DNA of 28,337 nt from an uncultured Acidobacteriota bacterium (GTDB lineage Bacteria; Acidobacteriota; Thermoanaerobaculia; Gp7-AA8). The notes under the pieces are model-generated. The model saw only the letters and a program-made list of their open reading frames with translations, ran no database searches and had not been told where the DNA came from. Positions 1 to 7,369 of the stretch are shown in pieces (positions within the stretch are counted from its first letter, which is position 1; each line of letters opens with the position of its first letter). The stretch spans positions 1 to 28,337 of the forward strand of contig CAMPKJ010000035.1 of the NCBI GenBank assembly GCA_946887105.1, given 5' to 3'. The position numbers and the translations under genes are program-made.

Positions 1-1
1 G

Positions 2-775
2 CATCAGGGGAGCGTTCGCGCGCGCGGCGAGCTGCTGCTGTTCGTCGATGCCGACGTGACCTATGAGCCGGATGCCGTCGCGGCAGCCGTGCTCGAGCTG
101 CAGGAGCGCGGGCTGCCGATGCTGTCGCTGTTCCCGCGGCTGGTGATGCGCGGCTTCTGGGAGCACATCGTGATGCCGAACCTGGCGTTCTTCGCGTTCA
201 CCGTGCTGCCGCTCTGGCTGAGCAACCGTTCGCGGGTGCCGGTGCTGGCGGTTGGTGCGGGAACGGGAAACCTGATCCGTCGCGCCGACTACGACACGGT
301 CGGCGGCCATGAAGCGTTACGCGACGCGGTGGTGGACGACGTCGGGCTGGCGCGCCTGGTGCGGAGCAGCGGACGTCCGACGCAGGTCGTGCGTGCCGAG
401 GATCTGGTGTCGGTGCGGATGTACGAGGGATTGGGCGAGATCGTGCGCGGTTTCACGAAGAACGCCTTCGCGGTGACGGGGCGCAGCTACCTGACGGCGG
501 CCGTCTTCCTCACGCTCGGATTGGTGCTGCACGTCCTGCCGTTCGTACTCGCGGCGACTGGCGACCTCATCAGCATCGCGTCGCTGATCGTGCTGATCGC
601 GGCGCGGGTGATCCTCTATGCCGCGCTCGGCTACAGGCTCGACAACGCGTTGTTCGGTCATCCGCTGATGATCGCGGTCTGGCTGGCGATCATGATCCGG
701 TCCGTCTGGCATACCGGCGTGCGCCGCCGCGTGCTGTGGCGCGGCCGGACGTACGACGCAGACCGGCTGCGCTGA
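2..775 (+). CDS. Family 2 glycosyltransferase, membrane-bound, 5' end missing
   Basis: The frame is open from the window edge, so the gene starts upstream; the first GTG (position 56) lies inside a conserved motif and is not a real start. Residues read from position 29 give ELLLFVDADVTYEP, the DxD nucleotide-sugar/metal-binding motif of GT-A family 2 enzymes. About 80 residues later, GTGNLIRRADYDTVGGHEAL and then DDVGLARLVRSSG match the acceptor-side region of this family, followed by the MYEGLGEIVRGFTKNAF segment that ends the catalytic domain in CrtQ/HpnE-like transferases. The C-terminus has two to three hydrophobic segments and a basic tail, so the enzyme is probably anchored in the inner membrane with a cytoplasmic active site. 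The sugar donor and acceptor cannot be told from the sequence. No linked lipid or polysaccharide gene is visible downstream. Confidence 0.85.
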   Translation, partial: HQGSVRARGELLLFVDADVTYEPDAVAAAVLELQERGLPMLSLFPRLVMRGFWEHIVMPNLAFFAFTVLPLWLSNRSRVPVLAVGAGTGNLIRRADYDTVGGHEALRDAVVDDVGLARLVRSSGRPTQVVRAEDLVSVRMYEGLGEIVRGFTKNAFAVTGRSYLTAAVFLTLGLVLHVLPFVLAATGDLISIASLIVLIAARVILYAALGYRLDNALFGHPLMIAVWLAIMIRSVWHTGVRRRVLWRGRTYDADRLR

Positions 776-804
776 GCGCAGCGACGCCGACCGGCTGCGC
801 TGAG
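761..804. repeat. Short direct repeat at the glycosyltransferase stop codon
   Basis: The 16-mer GACCGGCTGCGCTGAG occurs at 761-776, where it encodes the last residues and the stop codon, and again at 789-804, a 28-bp offset. It looks like a small tandem duplication of the gene end. Its flanks differ, so it is not a longer perfect duplication. Confidence 0.7.
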
Positions 805-843
805 GAAATATGGTAGATTCCCAGCGGTTCTAGCACCTCTACG

Positions 844-1611
844 ATGTCCATACCCGCCGAACGTTTTGCAGAGATTCTCGAACAGATCATCGGTCCTTTC
901 GACCTCAGCCATGACTTTGGGCGCAAAGGCGCTTATGAGGCTGCGCTCGATTACGCGCGCCAGAATCTGATCGAGGATCCGCACTGTAACGAGTTCCTGC
1001 TGGCGGCATCGAAGCGCCTCGGATTCGCACCGATCACGCGCGAGACGCTGGAGGGACGGATCAAGCTCCCGAAGGAAGCGTGGCTCGACCTCTGGATCTC
1101 GGATGAGGACGACGAGGTTGCGCTGACCGGCACGCGCGAAGGTCTCCAGTACCTGATCGATCTGCTCACGCAGCTGCGCGACTCGAGCGATCCCGAACAG
1201 CACATCCATCTCGATCGCGGCGCGCTGCCGATGACCGAGAACTCCGCGAACCTGGTGCTCTTCAAGGAAGAAGAGAGCTGGTTCACCGGCGTGGCGGGCG
1301 AAGGGGTGCAGGAGTACCCGCAGCGCGAGATCGATCCGAAGGCCATCTACGCGATCCAGTTCATCCATTACCCGCCGGACGATCTGCCGATCAGCGCGCA
1401 CAAGCTCTATCGCGTGCTGAAGGTGGAAGAGGAAAGCGGCACGCCGAGCAGCATCAAGGAGTTCGGCGAAGGCACCGAGAACCGCTATCACCGCTTCACG
1501 TTCATCGCCGACAACGACGAGCGCTTCACCTACACCTTCCACCTCGACGACCCGGCCGTGAACTACTTCACGCACCGCGAGATCCTCTCGCTGGCGATGA
1601 AGGCGGTCTAG
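844..1611 (+). CDS. Unrecognised 255-residue cytoplasmic protein
   Basis: I do not recognise this family. The protein is acidic, has no signal peptide or membrane segment, and begins MSIPAERFAEILEQIIGPFD. Residues 1-75 look mostly helical. A segment near residues 80-125 (EDDEVALTGTREGLQYLIDLL) resembles the strand-helix pattern of small immunity-type folds, which is only a weak analogy. The C-terminal half is beta-rich with many aromatic residues (IYAIQFIHYPPDD, YHRFTFIADNDERFTYTFH). It is clearly coding: the overlapping reading frames on the other strand have no such composition, and the stop is followed 26 bp later by the next gene. There is no good Shine-Dalgarno sequence before the ATG at 844. 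A function should not be assigned. Confidence 0.8.
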   Translation: MSIPAERFAEILEQIIGPFDLSHDFGRKGAYEAALDYARQNLIEDPHCNEFLLAASKRLGFAPITRETLEGRIKLPKEAWLDLWISDEDDEVALTGTREGLQYLIDLLTQLRDSSDPEQHIHLDRGALPMTENSANLVLFKEEESWFTGVAGEGVQEYPQREIDPKAIYAIQFIHYPPDDLPISAHKLYRVLKVEEESGTPSSIKEFGEGTENRYHRFTFIADNDERFTYTFHLDDPAVNYFTHREILSLAMKAV

Positions 1612-1625
1612 CCGCGGCGCTGCGC

Positions 1626-1637
1626 TACACTCCGCGC
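1626..1637 (+). promoter_or_regulatory. Possible -10 element giving a leaderless transcript
   Basis: TACACT at 1626-1631 lies six bases before the ATG at 1638, and no Shine-Dalgarno sequence is present. If it is a sigma-70 -10 box, transcription would begin at or next to the start codon. No convincing -35 box is seen, so this is a weak call. Confidence 0.3.
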
Positions 1638-2492
1638 ATGATTCAACAGCTCACCATCCTCGGCACGGGGACGATGGGTCGCGGCATTGCCTATCTTTCC
1701 GCGGTGGCGGGGTATGACACGGTGCTGTTCGACGCCGATCCGGCGGCGCTCGACGGGGCGAAGGCGGCCATCGACTCGATCCTGCGCAAAGGCGTCGAGA
1801 AGTCGAAGATCACCGAGGATGCGGCGGCCGCGGCGATCGCGCGCGTGCAGCTGATCCCGGAGCTCGAGCCCGCCGTCAGCGGCGCCGATCTGATCATCGA
1901 AGCGGTTCCCGAAAGCCTGGAGTTGAAGGTCGAGCTGTTCGCGCAGGCGGATCTTTTCTGCGGTCCGGACACCATCCTCGCCTCGAACACGTCCTCGATC
2001 TCGATCACGAACTTGGCCTCGAACGTCGAGCGGCGCGATCGTTTCGTAGGCATGCATTTCTTCAATCCGCCGCACGTGATGAAGCTGATCGAGATCGTCC
2101 GCGGCGACCGCACCTCGGATGCCACCATCGCGCAGGTACGCGAGGTCGCGGAGAGGATGGGCAAGACCGCGATCGTCGTGCGCGACAGTCCCGGCTTCGC
2201 GACGTCGCGCCTCGGCGTGGCCATCGGCCTCGAAGCCATTCGCATGCTGGAGGAAGGGGTGGGGTCGGCGGCGGACATCGATCGCGCGATGGAGCTCGGC
2301 TACAACCATCCGATGGGTCCTCTGCGCCTCACCGATCTGGTCGGCCTCGACGTGCGACTGGGCATCGCCGAATACCTTGCCCAGACCCTCGGCGCCCGCT
2401 TCGAGCCGCCGCAACTCCTCCGTGACATGGTCGCGCAGGGAAAGCTGGGGCGGAAAACGGGGGAGGGGTTCTACAAGTGGGACCAGGAGTAG
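1638..2492 (+). CDS. 3-hydroxyacyl/3-hydroxybutyryl-CoA dehydrogenase
   Basis: This NAD(P)-dependent dehydrogenase interconverts 3-hydroxyacyl-CoA and 3-oxoacyl-CoA in fatty-acid, butyrate or aromatic degradation. The N-terminal Rossmann fold begins ILGTGTMGRGIA (GxGxMG). GADLIIEAVPESLELK and LASNTSSISI are the usual cofactor and substrate segments. GMHFFNPPHVMKLIEIV holds the catalytic pair His140/Glu152, twelve residues apart as in the family. The C-terminal helical domain contains GYNHPMGPLRLTDLVGLD and ends GRKTGEGFYKW. The length of 284 residues is normal for single-domain Hbd/PaaH/FadB2 enzymes. The usual Asn of the PGFxxNR motif is Ser here (PGFATSR), a variant I believe is typical of one subfamily. 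The 3' end overlaps the following methyltransferase by 16 bp. The exact substrate chain length is unknown. Confidence 0.93.
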   Translation: MIQQLTILGTGTMGRGIAYLSAVAGYDTVLFDADPAALDGAKAAIDSILRKGVEKSKITEDAAAAAIARVQLIPELEPAVSGADLIIEAVPESLELKVELFAQADLFCGPDTILASNTSSISITNLASNVERRDRFVGMHFFNPPHVMKLIEIVRGDRTSDATIAQVREVAERMGKTAIVVRDSPGFATSRLGVAIGLEAIRMLEEGVGSAADIDRAMELGYNHPMGPLRLTDLVGLDVRLGIAEYLAQTLGARFEPPQLLRDMVAQGKLGRKTGEGFYKWDQE

Positions 2493-3232
2493 CGGCCGAG
2501 GCGTACGGCGCGTTCGCGTACGCATACGACAAGGCGCTCGGTCAACGCTTCTTTCGCGCCGTGCAGCGGCTGCTCGATGAGACGCTCGAGCGCTTCCCGA
2601 CCCCGAAGCGCACCCATCTCGATCTCGCGTGCGGTACCGGCCTCGTGCTGCAGGCCTTTCGCCAGCGCGGCTGGCGCTCGACCGGCATCGACGCATCGCT
2701 CGCGATGCTGCAGGTCGCGCAGAAACGGGTGCCGCGGGTGATCGCAGGCGATCTGCGCGCGCTGCCGCTGCGCTCGAAGTTCGCGCGCATCACCTGCCTG
2801 TACGACAGCCTCAATCACATGCTCGACGTGAACGATCTCGCCGCGGCCTTTCGCGCGGTGCGCGGCGTGATGGGCGAGGACTCGCTGTTTCTCTTCGACG
2901 TCAATCATCCGGAGATCTATCCGGAGGTGTGGGGCATCTCCGAGCCGTTCATCGCCAAAGGGCACGACTATCACCTCGAGATCGCCACGACGTTCCGCTC
3001 GCGCGAGAAGATCGGCCGCGCCGCCGTGACCGGATGGGCGGACCTCGGCGGCAGGCGCGTGCCGATCCACGAGCAGCACCGCCAGCGCGCCTACAGCGAG
3101 CGCGAGATCACGAAAGCACTCGATGCGGCGGGGATGGTCCCGGTCGATGTGATCGACTTCGATCCGTACGGAGAAGCCGAGTCCGTGAACGCCGCGACGG
3201 TGAAGTTGTTCTTCGTCTGCAAGCCGAAGTAG
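2477..3232 (+). CDS. Class I SAM-dependent methyltransferase
   Basis: This predicted soluble methyltransferase has the SAM-binding motif I at residues 47-56 (HLDLACGTGL), motif II acid in GIDASLAMLQVA, and VIAGDLRALPLRSKFARITCLYDSLNHM covering motifs III and IV. The later strand LFLFDVNHPEIY and the C-terminal beta meander around DVIDFDPYGEAES complete a seven-strand fold. The most upstream start that fits is GTG at 2477, which lies inside the end of the dehydrogenase gene and is preceded by a strong GGGGGAGGGG stretch at the right distance, so translation is probably coupled to that gene. The acceptor substrate (small molecule, lipid or protein) cannot be inferred. Its stop is only 13 bp from the stop of the convergent minus-strand gene. 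Confidence 0.87.
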   Translation: MGPGVAAEAYGAFAYAYDKALGQRFFRAVQRLLDETLERFPTPKRTHLDLACGTGLVLQAFRQRGWRSTGIDASLAMLQVAQKRVPRVIAGDLRALPLRSKFARITCLYDSLNHMLDVNDLAAAFRAVRGVMGEDSLFLFDVNHPEIYPEVWGISEPFIAKGHDYHLEIATTFRSREKIGRAAVTGWADLGGRRVPIHEQHRQRAYSEREITKALDAAGMVPVDVIDFDPYGEAESVNAATVKLFFVCKPK

Positions 3233-3245
3233 CTCGCGAGCTCGC

Positions 3246-4721
3246 TCAATGCCGTGCGGCCCTGCGCCGCCCGTTCGTGGACGTGACGACCTGGACAACA
3301 GTCTCCGAATGTGCCGGCTCATATTGCGCATCGCCCGAATAGCGCGCGACGAGTTTGTGCGGACCAGGAGACAACCCTGCGATCGTCACTGACGCTGCGC
3401 CTGAGATCAATGGCGCCGTAGCGAGCGCGATGTTTCCTTCCACGATCGAGACAGTGCCCGTCGGCTGGATCACAAAGTTGCTGTCCGGCCATCCGTAGCC
3501 GAATACGCCGACGTGAAAGGTGGCGCTTTCTCCGGGCGCGATGGTCGGTTTCTGAGACGAGAACCCGATCGTGCCCACGTCGCCGCATTTGTTGCGCAGA
3601 GCGACAACGGAGCCCCTGATCCGGTCGCCGGTGAAGAGGTCGACGCGGCCGTCTCCATCGAGATCGGCGGCGCGGAGCGCGCCGGGAAGCGAGAGCGCAC
3701 TTTTGAAGGACGCGGGCGCGAAGGTCCCGTCGCCGTAGCCTCGCAGCGTGGCGACGTATTGACCATTGACTGCAGCGACGATGAGGTCGAGCACGCCGTC
3801 ACCGGTGACGTCAGCGACGATCGCGCTGCTGGGATTATTCGAAAAGCCCAGCGGCTCGATGTCGAGCGGGTAAACCGCGGAAGTGAATGTGCGTCCCCCG
3901 AGATTGCGATGAACGGCGACCGTGTCGTCGTCCCAGTGCGGCACGAGGATGTCCAGATCGCCGTCGCCCTCTGCATCCGCGATCGTCAGAGAGTAGCCAA
4001 AGGAGCCGCTCTGCTTCGACACAGGCGGCTCGAACGTCCCGTCGCCACGGCCGAAGAGAAGGTCGATCGCCGGGGATTCGAAATACGAGATCACCAGATC
4101 CGAAGATCCATCGACATCGAGATCGGCCGCCGCGGTGGCCTGCGCTTCTGCCGGCAGCGTGAAGCGCTGCGTTTCGACGAACGAACCTTGACCGTTGCCG
4201 GCCATGATGATCAACACGTCGTTCGTGGATTCGATCGATCCCAGCAACGCGACGTCATCGAATCCATCGCCCGTCAGTTCCGCGATCGTGATCCTGAAGC
4301 TCTCCGGTCTCGGCGAGAGCACGGCAACTCCGAACGTCCCATCGCCGCGGCCGGGAAGAAACATCAGTGCCGGGCCGCCACCCTGCAGAAGGAGATCGAT
4401 CTTCGTGTCGCCATTGAGGTCCATGGCGACGGCGTCGTAGAGCTGATCGGTCTCATGGACGACTTGTGGCGATCCGAACGTGCCATCGCCCTTGCCGCGC
4501 AGCAGCAGAGCTTTGTCCATGACCTCTGTTGTGCCGCCGAGGACGACTACGTCGAGTTTTCCGTCACCGTCGAAGTCGGCGGTGGCGTTCGCGTGTCGCA
4601 CCTGGGCATTCGATGCAGGTGAAGTCACGCCCCGCCATTCCGGAACGAGACAGTCGGCTCCGGCCGCCGTTGCGAGAACGAGGGAGAACAGCGACGCAAC
4701 GGCGGACCGGGACCGAATCAA
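3246..4721 (-). CDS. Exported FG-GAP/VCBS beta-propeller protein with C-terminal Ig-like domain
   Basis: Seven calcium-binding FG-GAP/VCBS repeats can be read, each with a DxDxDGxxD-like core: DFDGDGKLDVVV, DLNGDTKIDLLL, ELTGDGFDDVAL, DLDVDGSSDLVI, DAEGDGDLDILV, DVTGDGVLDLIV and DLDGDGRVDLFT. Seven repeats fit one seven-bladed propeller. About 95 C-terminal residues (from IGFSSQKPTIAPGES) look like a bacterial Ig-like domain with the typical SPGPHKLVARYSGD ending. I chose TTG at 4721 as the start because it gives 491 residues beginning with a signal peptide (IRSRSAVASLFSLVLATAAGA, then DCLVPEW). No ATG or GTG is available there, and upstream of it the open frame only runs through the neighbouring gene. 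Role: probably a secreted or surface-bound adhesive or structural protein. It sits 5 bp after the chalcone-isomerase-like gene, likely the same transcript. Confidence 0.8.
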   Translation of the reverse strand: MIRSRSAVASLFSLVLATAAGADCLVPEWRGVTSPASNAQVRHANATADFDGDGKLDVVVLGGTTEVMDKALLLRGKGDGTFGSPQVVHETDQLYDAVAMDLNGDTKIDLLLQGGGPALMFLPGRGDGTFGVAVLSPRPESFRITIAELTGDGFDDVALLGSIESTNDVLIIMAGNGQGSFVETQRFTLPAEAQATAAADLDVDGSSDLVISYFESPAIDLLFGRGDGTFEPPVSKQSGSFGYSLTIADAEGDGDLDILVPHWDDDTVAVHRNLGGRTFTSAVYPLDIEPLGFSNNPSSAIVADVTGDGVLDLIVAAVNGQYVATLRGYGDGTFAPASFKSALSLPGALRAADLDGDGRVDLFTGDRIRGSVVALRNKCGDVGTIGFSSQKPTIAPGESATFHVGVFGYGWPDSNFVIQPTGTVSIVEGNIALATAPLISGAASVTIAGLSPGPHKLVARYSGDAQYEPAHSETVVQVVTSTNGRRRAARH

Positions 4722-4726
4722 TGGCG

Positions 4727-5284
4727 CTACTGTGCGAGAACGCCCTTCTTGAAATCGTTGCCCGGACCCGGCTTCGGGCCGATCCAGGTGTTCAGGATTG
4801 CGTCGGCGACTGCCTTGCCGCCGCCGAGGGTGCCTTTGTTTTTGCCGTTCACCTCGACGGTGGTGCCGGTGCCTGGCGCGTAGGTGAGGACGATGGTCTG
4901 CCCTTCCTTCATGTCTTCCATCCAGGTCGACAGGTTCTTGAATGCGGTCTTCACTTCCGGAGACGCGTTCGGGGTGTTGTCCTTCAGGCCGTCTTCCCAC
5001 GCCTCGACCATCTTTTCCTTGTCGACGTCGTAGAGGAAATGCATCACCTGCCGGCGCGGGGTGTCGGCGGCGAGGACGGCGGCTGCGTTGTTCTGCCTGG
5101 CCGGCAGGTAGAGCGCGCCGACGTACACCTTCACGACGAACTTCTTGCGCAGCGCAGCGCCATTGAGCACGAGCTTCTGTCCGGCCACGTCGGCCGTATC
5201 GGCGACGTTGACGCCGGCCACCGTGGCCGCGCTGGCGGCGACGGACACGACCGTCAGTGCCGCGGCGAGAATGAGTTTCCGCAT
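4727..5284 (-). CDS. Exported chalcone isomerase-like protein
   Basis: The 185-residue product starts MRKLILAAALTVVSVAASA, a clear signal peptide, after a strong GGAGG ribosome-binding site. The mature part matches the bacterial chalcone-isomerase-like family (Chalcone_3 type): LVLNGAALRKKFVVKVYVGALYLP, then RRQVMHFLYDVDKEKMVEAWEDGL, an aspartate/threonine-rich middle (GQTIVLTYAPGTGTTVEVNG) and a C-terminal AILNTWIGPKPG. In this family the fold is that of chalcone isomerase, but most bacterial members lack evidence of flavonoid chemistry and are thought to bind lipids or small ligands in the periplasm. The next gene downstream is the FG-GAP protein, 5 bp away. dusB diverges upstream across a 79-bp gap. 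Confidence 0.88.
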   Translation of the reverse strand: MRKLILAAALTVVSVAASAATVAGVNVADTADVAGQKLVLNGAALRKKFVVKVYVGALYLPARQNNAAAVLAADTPRRQVMHFLYDVDKEKMVEAWEDGLKDNTPNASPEVKTAFKNLSTWMEDMKEGQTIVLTYAPGTGTTVEVNGKNKGTLGGGKAVADAILNTWIGPKPGPGNDFKKGVLAQ

Positions 5285-5363
5285 TGTCTTTTCCTCCGTT
5301 TGTGAGTGACCCGATTCCGAGTGGGGATTGTAACGCCGCCCTCTGCGGTTTAAGTCCAGACCA

Positions 5364-6371
5364 ATGGAGCCTCTGAAGTCCAACCCGCTGACGCGGTCGT
5401 TTTCGATCGGCAACGTGCACATCGCACAGCCGCTCGCGCTCGCGCCGATGGCCGAGGTCACCGACACGTATTACCGGTCGCTGATCAAAGAGCTCGGCGG
5501 CGTGGGACTGGTCGTGTCCGAGTTCATCTCCGCGGAAGGGCTGACGCGCAAGAACGATCGCAGCCATCAGATGCTCGCCTTTGAAGAGGGCGAACGCCCG
5601 GTGGCCATCCAGATCTACGGCGGCGATCCGGAGCGGATGGACGACGCGGCGGCGATCGTCGAAGAGCAGGGCGTCGACATCGTCGATGTGAACATGGGCT
5701 GCCCGGTGAGGAAGGTCGTCAACAGCGGCGCCGGCTCGGCGTTGCTCAAGGACTTCGACAAAGCCGCGCGCGTGGTCGAGAAGATCAAGGGTGCGGTGAA
5801 GATCCCGGTGACGGTGAAAGTGCGCAAGGGATGGGAGTCGAACGACGTCATCCCGCTGCTGAAGCGCTTCGAAGAGATCGGCGTGGCCGCGATCGCCATC
5901 CATGGCCGCACGCGCAACGAGGCCTACACCGGCGCGAGCGATTGGGACTACATCGCCCGCGTGAAGAGCGAGCTGACCATTCCGGTGTGGGGCAATGGCG
6001 ACGTGAAGACGGCCGCCGACGCGATCCGCATGTTCGAGACCACGAAGGTCGACGGCGTGATGATCGGCCGCGCCGCGCTGCACAATCCGTTCATCTTCCG
6101 CGACATCCACGCGTACGTGAACGGCGAGGTGCACATCGAGAACGAGATCGAGCGCCGCATCGACGCGATGCAGCGGTACTTGTCGAAGATCGACACCGCG
6201 CCGCAGATCGAGAAGTGGAAGCTGCACAAGGCGCGCACCGTGATCGGCTGGTTCTCGAAGGGCATCCCGCACGGCAAGGACATCCGCACGGGATTGCAGG
6301 ACATCACGGCCGTGGCGGACGTGCAGCGGTTGCTGGATGACGCGCGGATGCGGCTCGCGTCCGCGGCCTGA
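5364..6371 (+). CDS. dusB: tRNA-dihydrouridine synthase, DusB-like
   Basis: This FMN enzyme reduces uridine to dihydrouridine in the D-loop of tRNA, using NADPH. The TIM barrel begins LALAPMAEVTDTYYRSL, the canonical Dus N-terminus. VAIQIYGGDPERM follows, then DIVDVNMGCPVRKVVNSGAGSALL with the active-site Cys113 of the NxGCP motif. VTVKVRKGW, IAIHGRTRNEAYTG and VWGNGDVKTAADA with GVMIGRAALHNPFIF form the FMN phosphate-binding part. A C-terminal helical tRNA-binding domain contains KARTVIGWFSKGIPHGKDIR. The length of 335 residues is normal, and the GCP(V/A)xKV(x) segment is closest to DusB. No good Shine-Dalgarno sequence precedes ATG 5364. The next gene starts 5 bp after the stop, so the two are probably co-transcribed. 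Confidence 0.93.
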   Translation: MEPLKSNPLTRSFSIGNVHIAQPLALAPMAEVTDTYYRSLIKELGGVGLVVSEFISAEGLTRKNDRSHQMLAFEEGERPVAIQIYGGDPERMDDAAAIVEEQGVDIVDVNMGCPVRKVVNSGAGSALLKDFDKAARVVEKIKGAVKIPVTVKVRKGWESNDVIPLLKRFEEIGVAAIAIHGRTRNEAYTGASDWDYIARVKSELTIPVWGNGDVKTAADAIRMFETTKVDGVMIGRAALHNPFIFRDIHAYVNGEVHIENEIERRIDAMQRYLSKIDTAPQIEKWKLHKARTVIGWFSKGIPHGKDIRTGLQDITAVADVQRLLDDARMRLASAA

Positions 6372-6376
6372 CGCGC

Positions 6377-7330
6377 GTGTCTTTTCCGCCCCACATCGAT
6401 CATGTCCTGACCACCTACGGCATCCGCGCCGAGACCAGGGCGGCGCTGTACGATCTCTATCTCTCCCTCGGCGGTGAGGTCCTCGAAGTCTTTGCCGATC
6501 TCGCGGACGGCGTGACCTCGGCGACGATGCTCGAGCCCGACGACACGCTCACCATCCGCGAGCAGGTCGTCGAGCGTTACCTGCGCCGCAATCATCCGCG
6601 CTGGCTGGAAGGGATGCCGACGCCGAGTCTCTGGCATCCGCGCGTCGCCGAAGGCCGTGCCTCCGGAGCGGTCGTGCCGCAGGGTGAGTTGCCGGCGAGC
6701 GTGCGGAATCTGATCGCCGGCGATCAGCCGCTCCCGGACGGGATCCTCGTCCTCGGGCGCAACGCGCATTTCGGCGGCCGTGCGGAGACGATCTCGTTCG
6801 ATGTCGTGGCCCGCGAGCTCGATGATGCGCTGGCAATCGCCAAGGCAGCGGGACAGCAACACACCATTCCCGGCTCCGTCGGCTCGACGTCGGGCACGTT
6901 CGACGGTGAGCATCGCCTGGCGCTTCTATGGGAAGTGCAGCCCAACGTCTACAAGCCCGCCGGCGAGCGCAATCGCGCCATCGCGAAGGTCTACCGCCGC
7001 CACCGCAACTGGCACCTGGTCACGCTGGCGTCGGCGCTGGAGTGGCTGGCCGCGCAGAACGCGGCCACCTTCATCCTCCGGGGGAATGCGCTCGCGATCA
7101 CGCATGAGGTGAACCCCGCCAAGCCCGTTTCCGAGGCCATCGCGGCGCTGCACGACCGCACCGTGGTGCAGGTCACGAGCACGCTCGGCCTGACGCTGAC
7201 CGACCCGACCGACGAGGACGAGCGCACGATTCTCGGCGGCAGTGTCATGAATCACGCTCTGCGGAAGCACGTGCTACAGGCGGGCGCGGCCGGCACGATG
7301 TGGAATGTCCTCCGTCCCGCGGACGTATAG
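6377..7330 (+). CDS. Unrecognised 317-residue protein downstream of dusB
   Basis: I do not recognise the family. The GTG start at 6377 lies 5 bp after the dusB stop, so expression is likely coupled to dusB. The product has no signal peptide, no clear membrane segment and no cysteine. An N-terminal helical region of about 90 residues (IRAETRAALYDLYLSLGGEVLEVFADLADG) precedes WHPRVAEGRASGAVV and a segment rich in Gly, Thr and Ser (LGRNAHFGGRAETISFDVV, GSVGSTSGTFDGEHRLALLWEVQPN). The C-terminal third (RNWHLVTLASALEWLAAQNAATFILRGNAL, then a TGLTLTDPTDEDE-like stretch) appears alpha/beta. No catalytic motif stands out. Codon and composition style match the neighbours, so it is not an obvious recent arrival. 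Confidence 0.8.
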   Translation: MSFPPHIDHVLTTYGIRAETRAALYDLYLSLGGEVLEVFADLADGVTSATMLEPDDTLTIREQVVERYLRRNHPRWLEGMPTPSLWHPRVAEGRASGAVVPQGELPASVRNLIAGDQPLPDGILVLGRNAHFGGRAETISFDVVARELDDALAIAKAAGQQHTIPGSVGSTSGTFDGEHRLALLWEVQPNVYKPAGERNRAIAKVYRRHRNWHLVTLASALEWLAAQNAATFILRGNALAITHEVNPAKPVSEAIAALHDRTVVQVTSTLGLTLTDPTDEDERTILGGSVMNHALRKHVLQAGAAGTMWNVLRPADV

Positions 7331-7369
7331 ACTTCGAATTCGTCCAATCCTGTCCGAAAAGGCTCACCC

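Noticed and set aside
5285..5363. Riboswitch or regulatory RNA between the chalcone-isomerase-like gene and dusB
   Set aside because: The 79-bp gap is too short and shows no conserved RNA motif; it only needs to hold divergent promoters, and none matches consensus well.
4722..6272. N-terminal extension of the FG-GAP protein frame, up to 1008 residues
   Set aside because: The extension runs antisense to dusB and through the chalcone-isomerase-like gene; its sequence is low-complexity. The signal peptide after TTG 4721 marks the real start.
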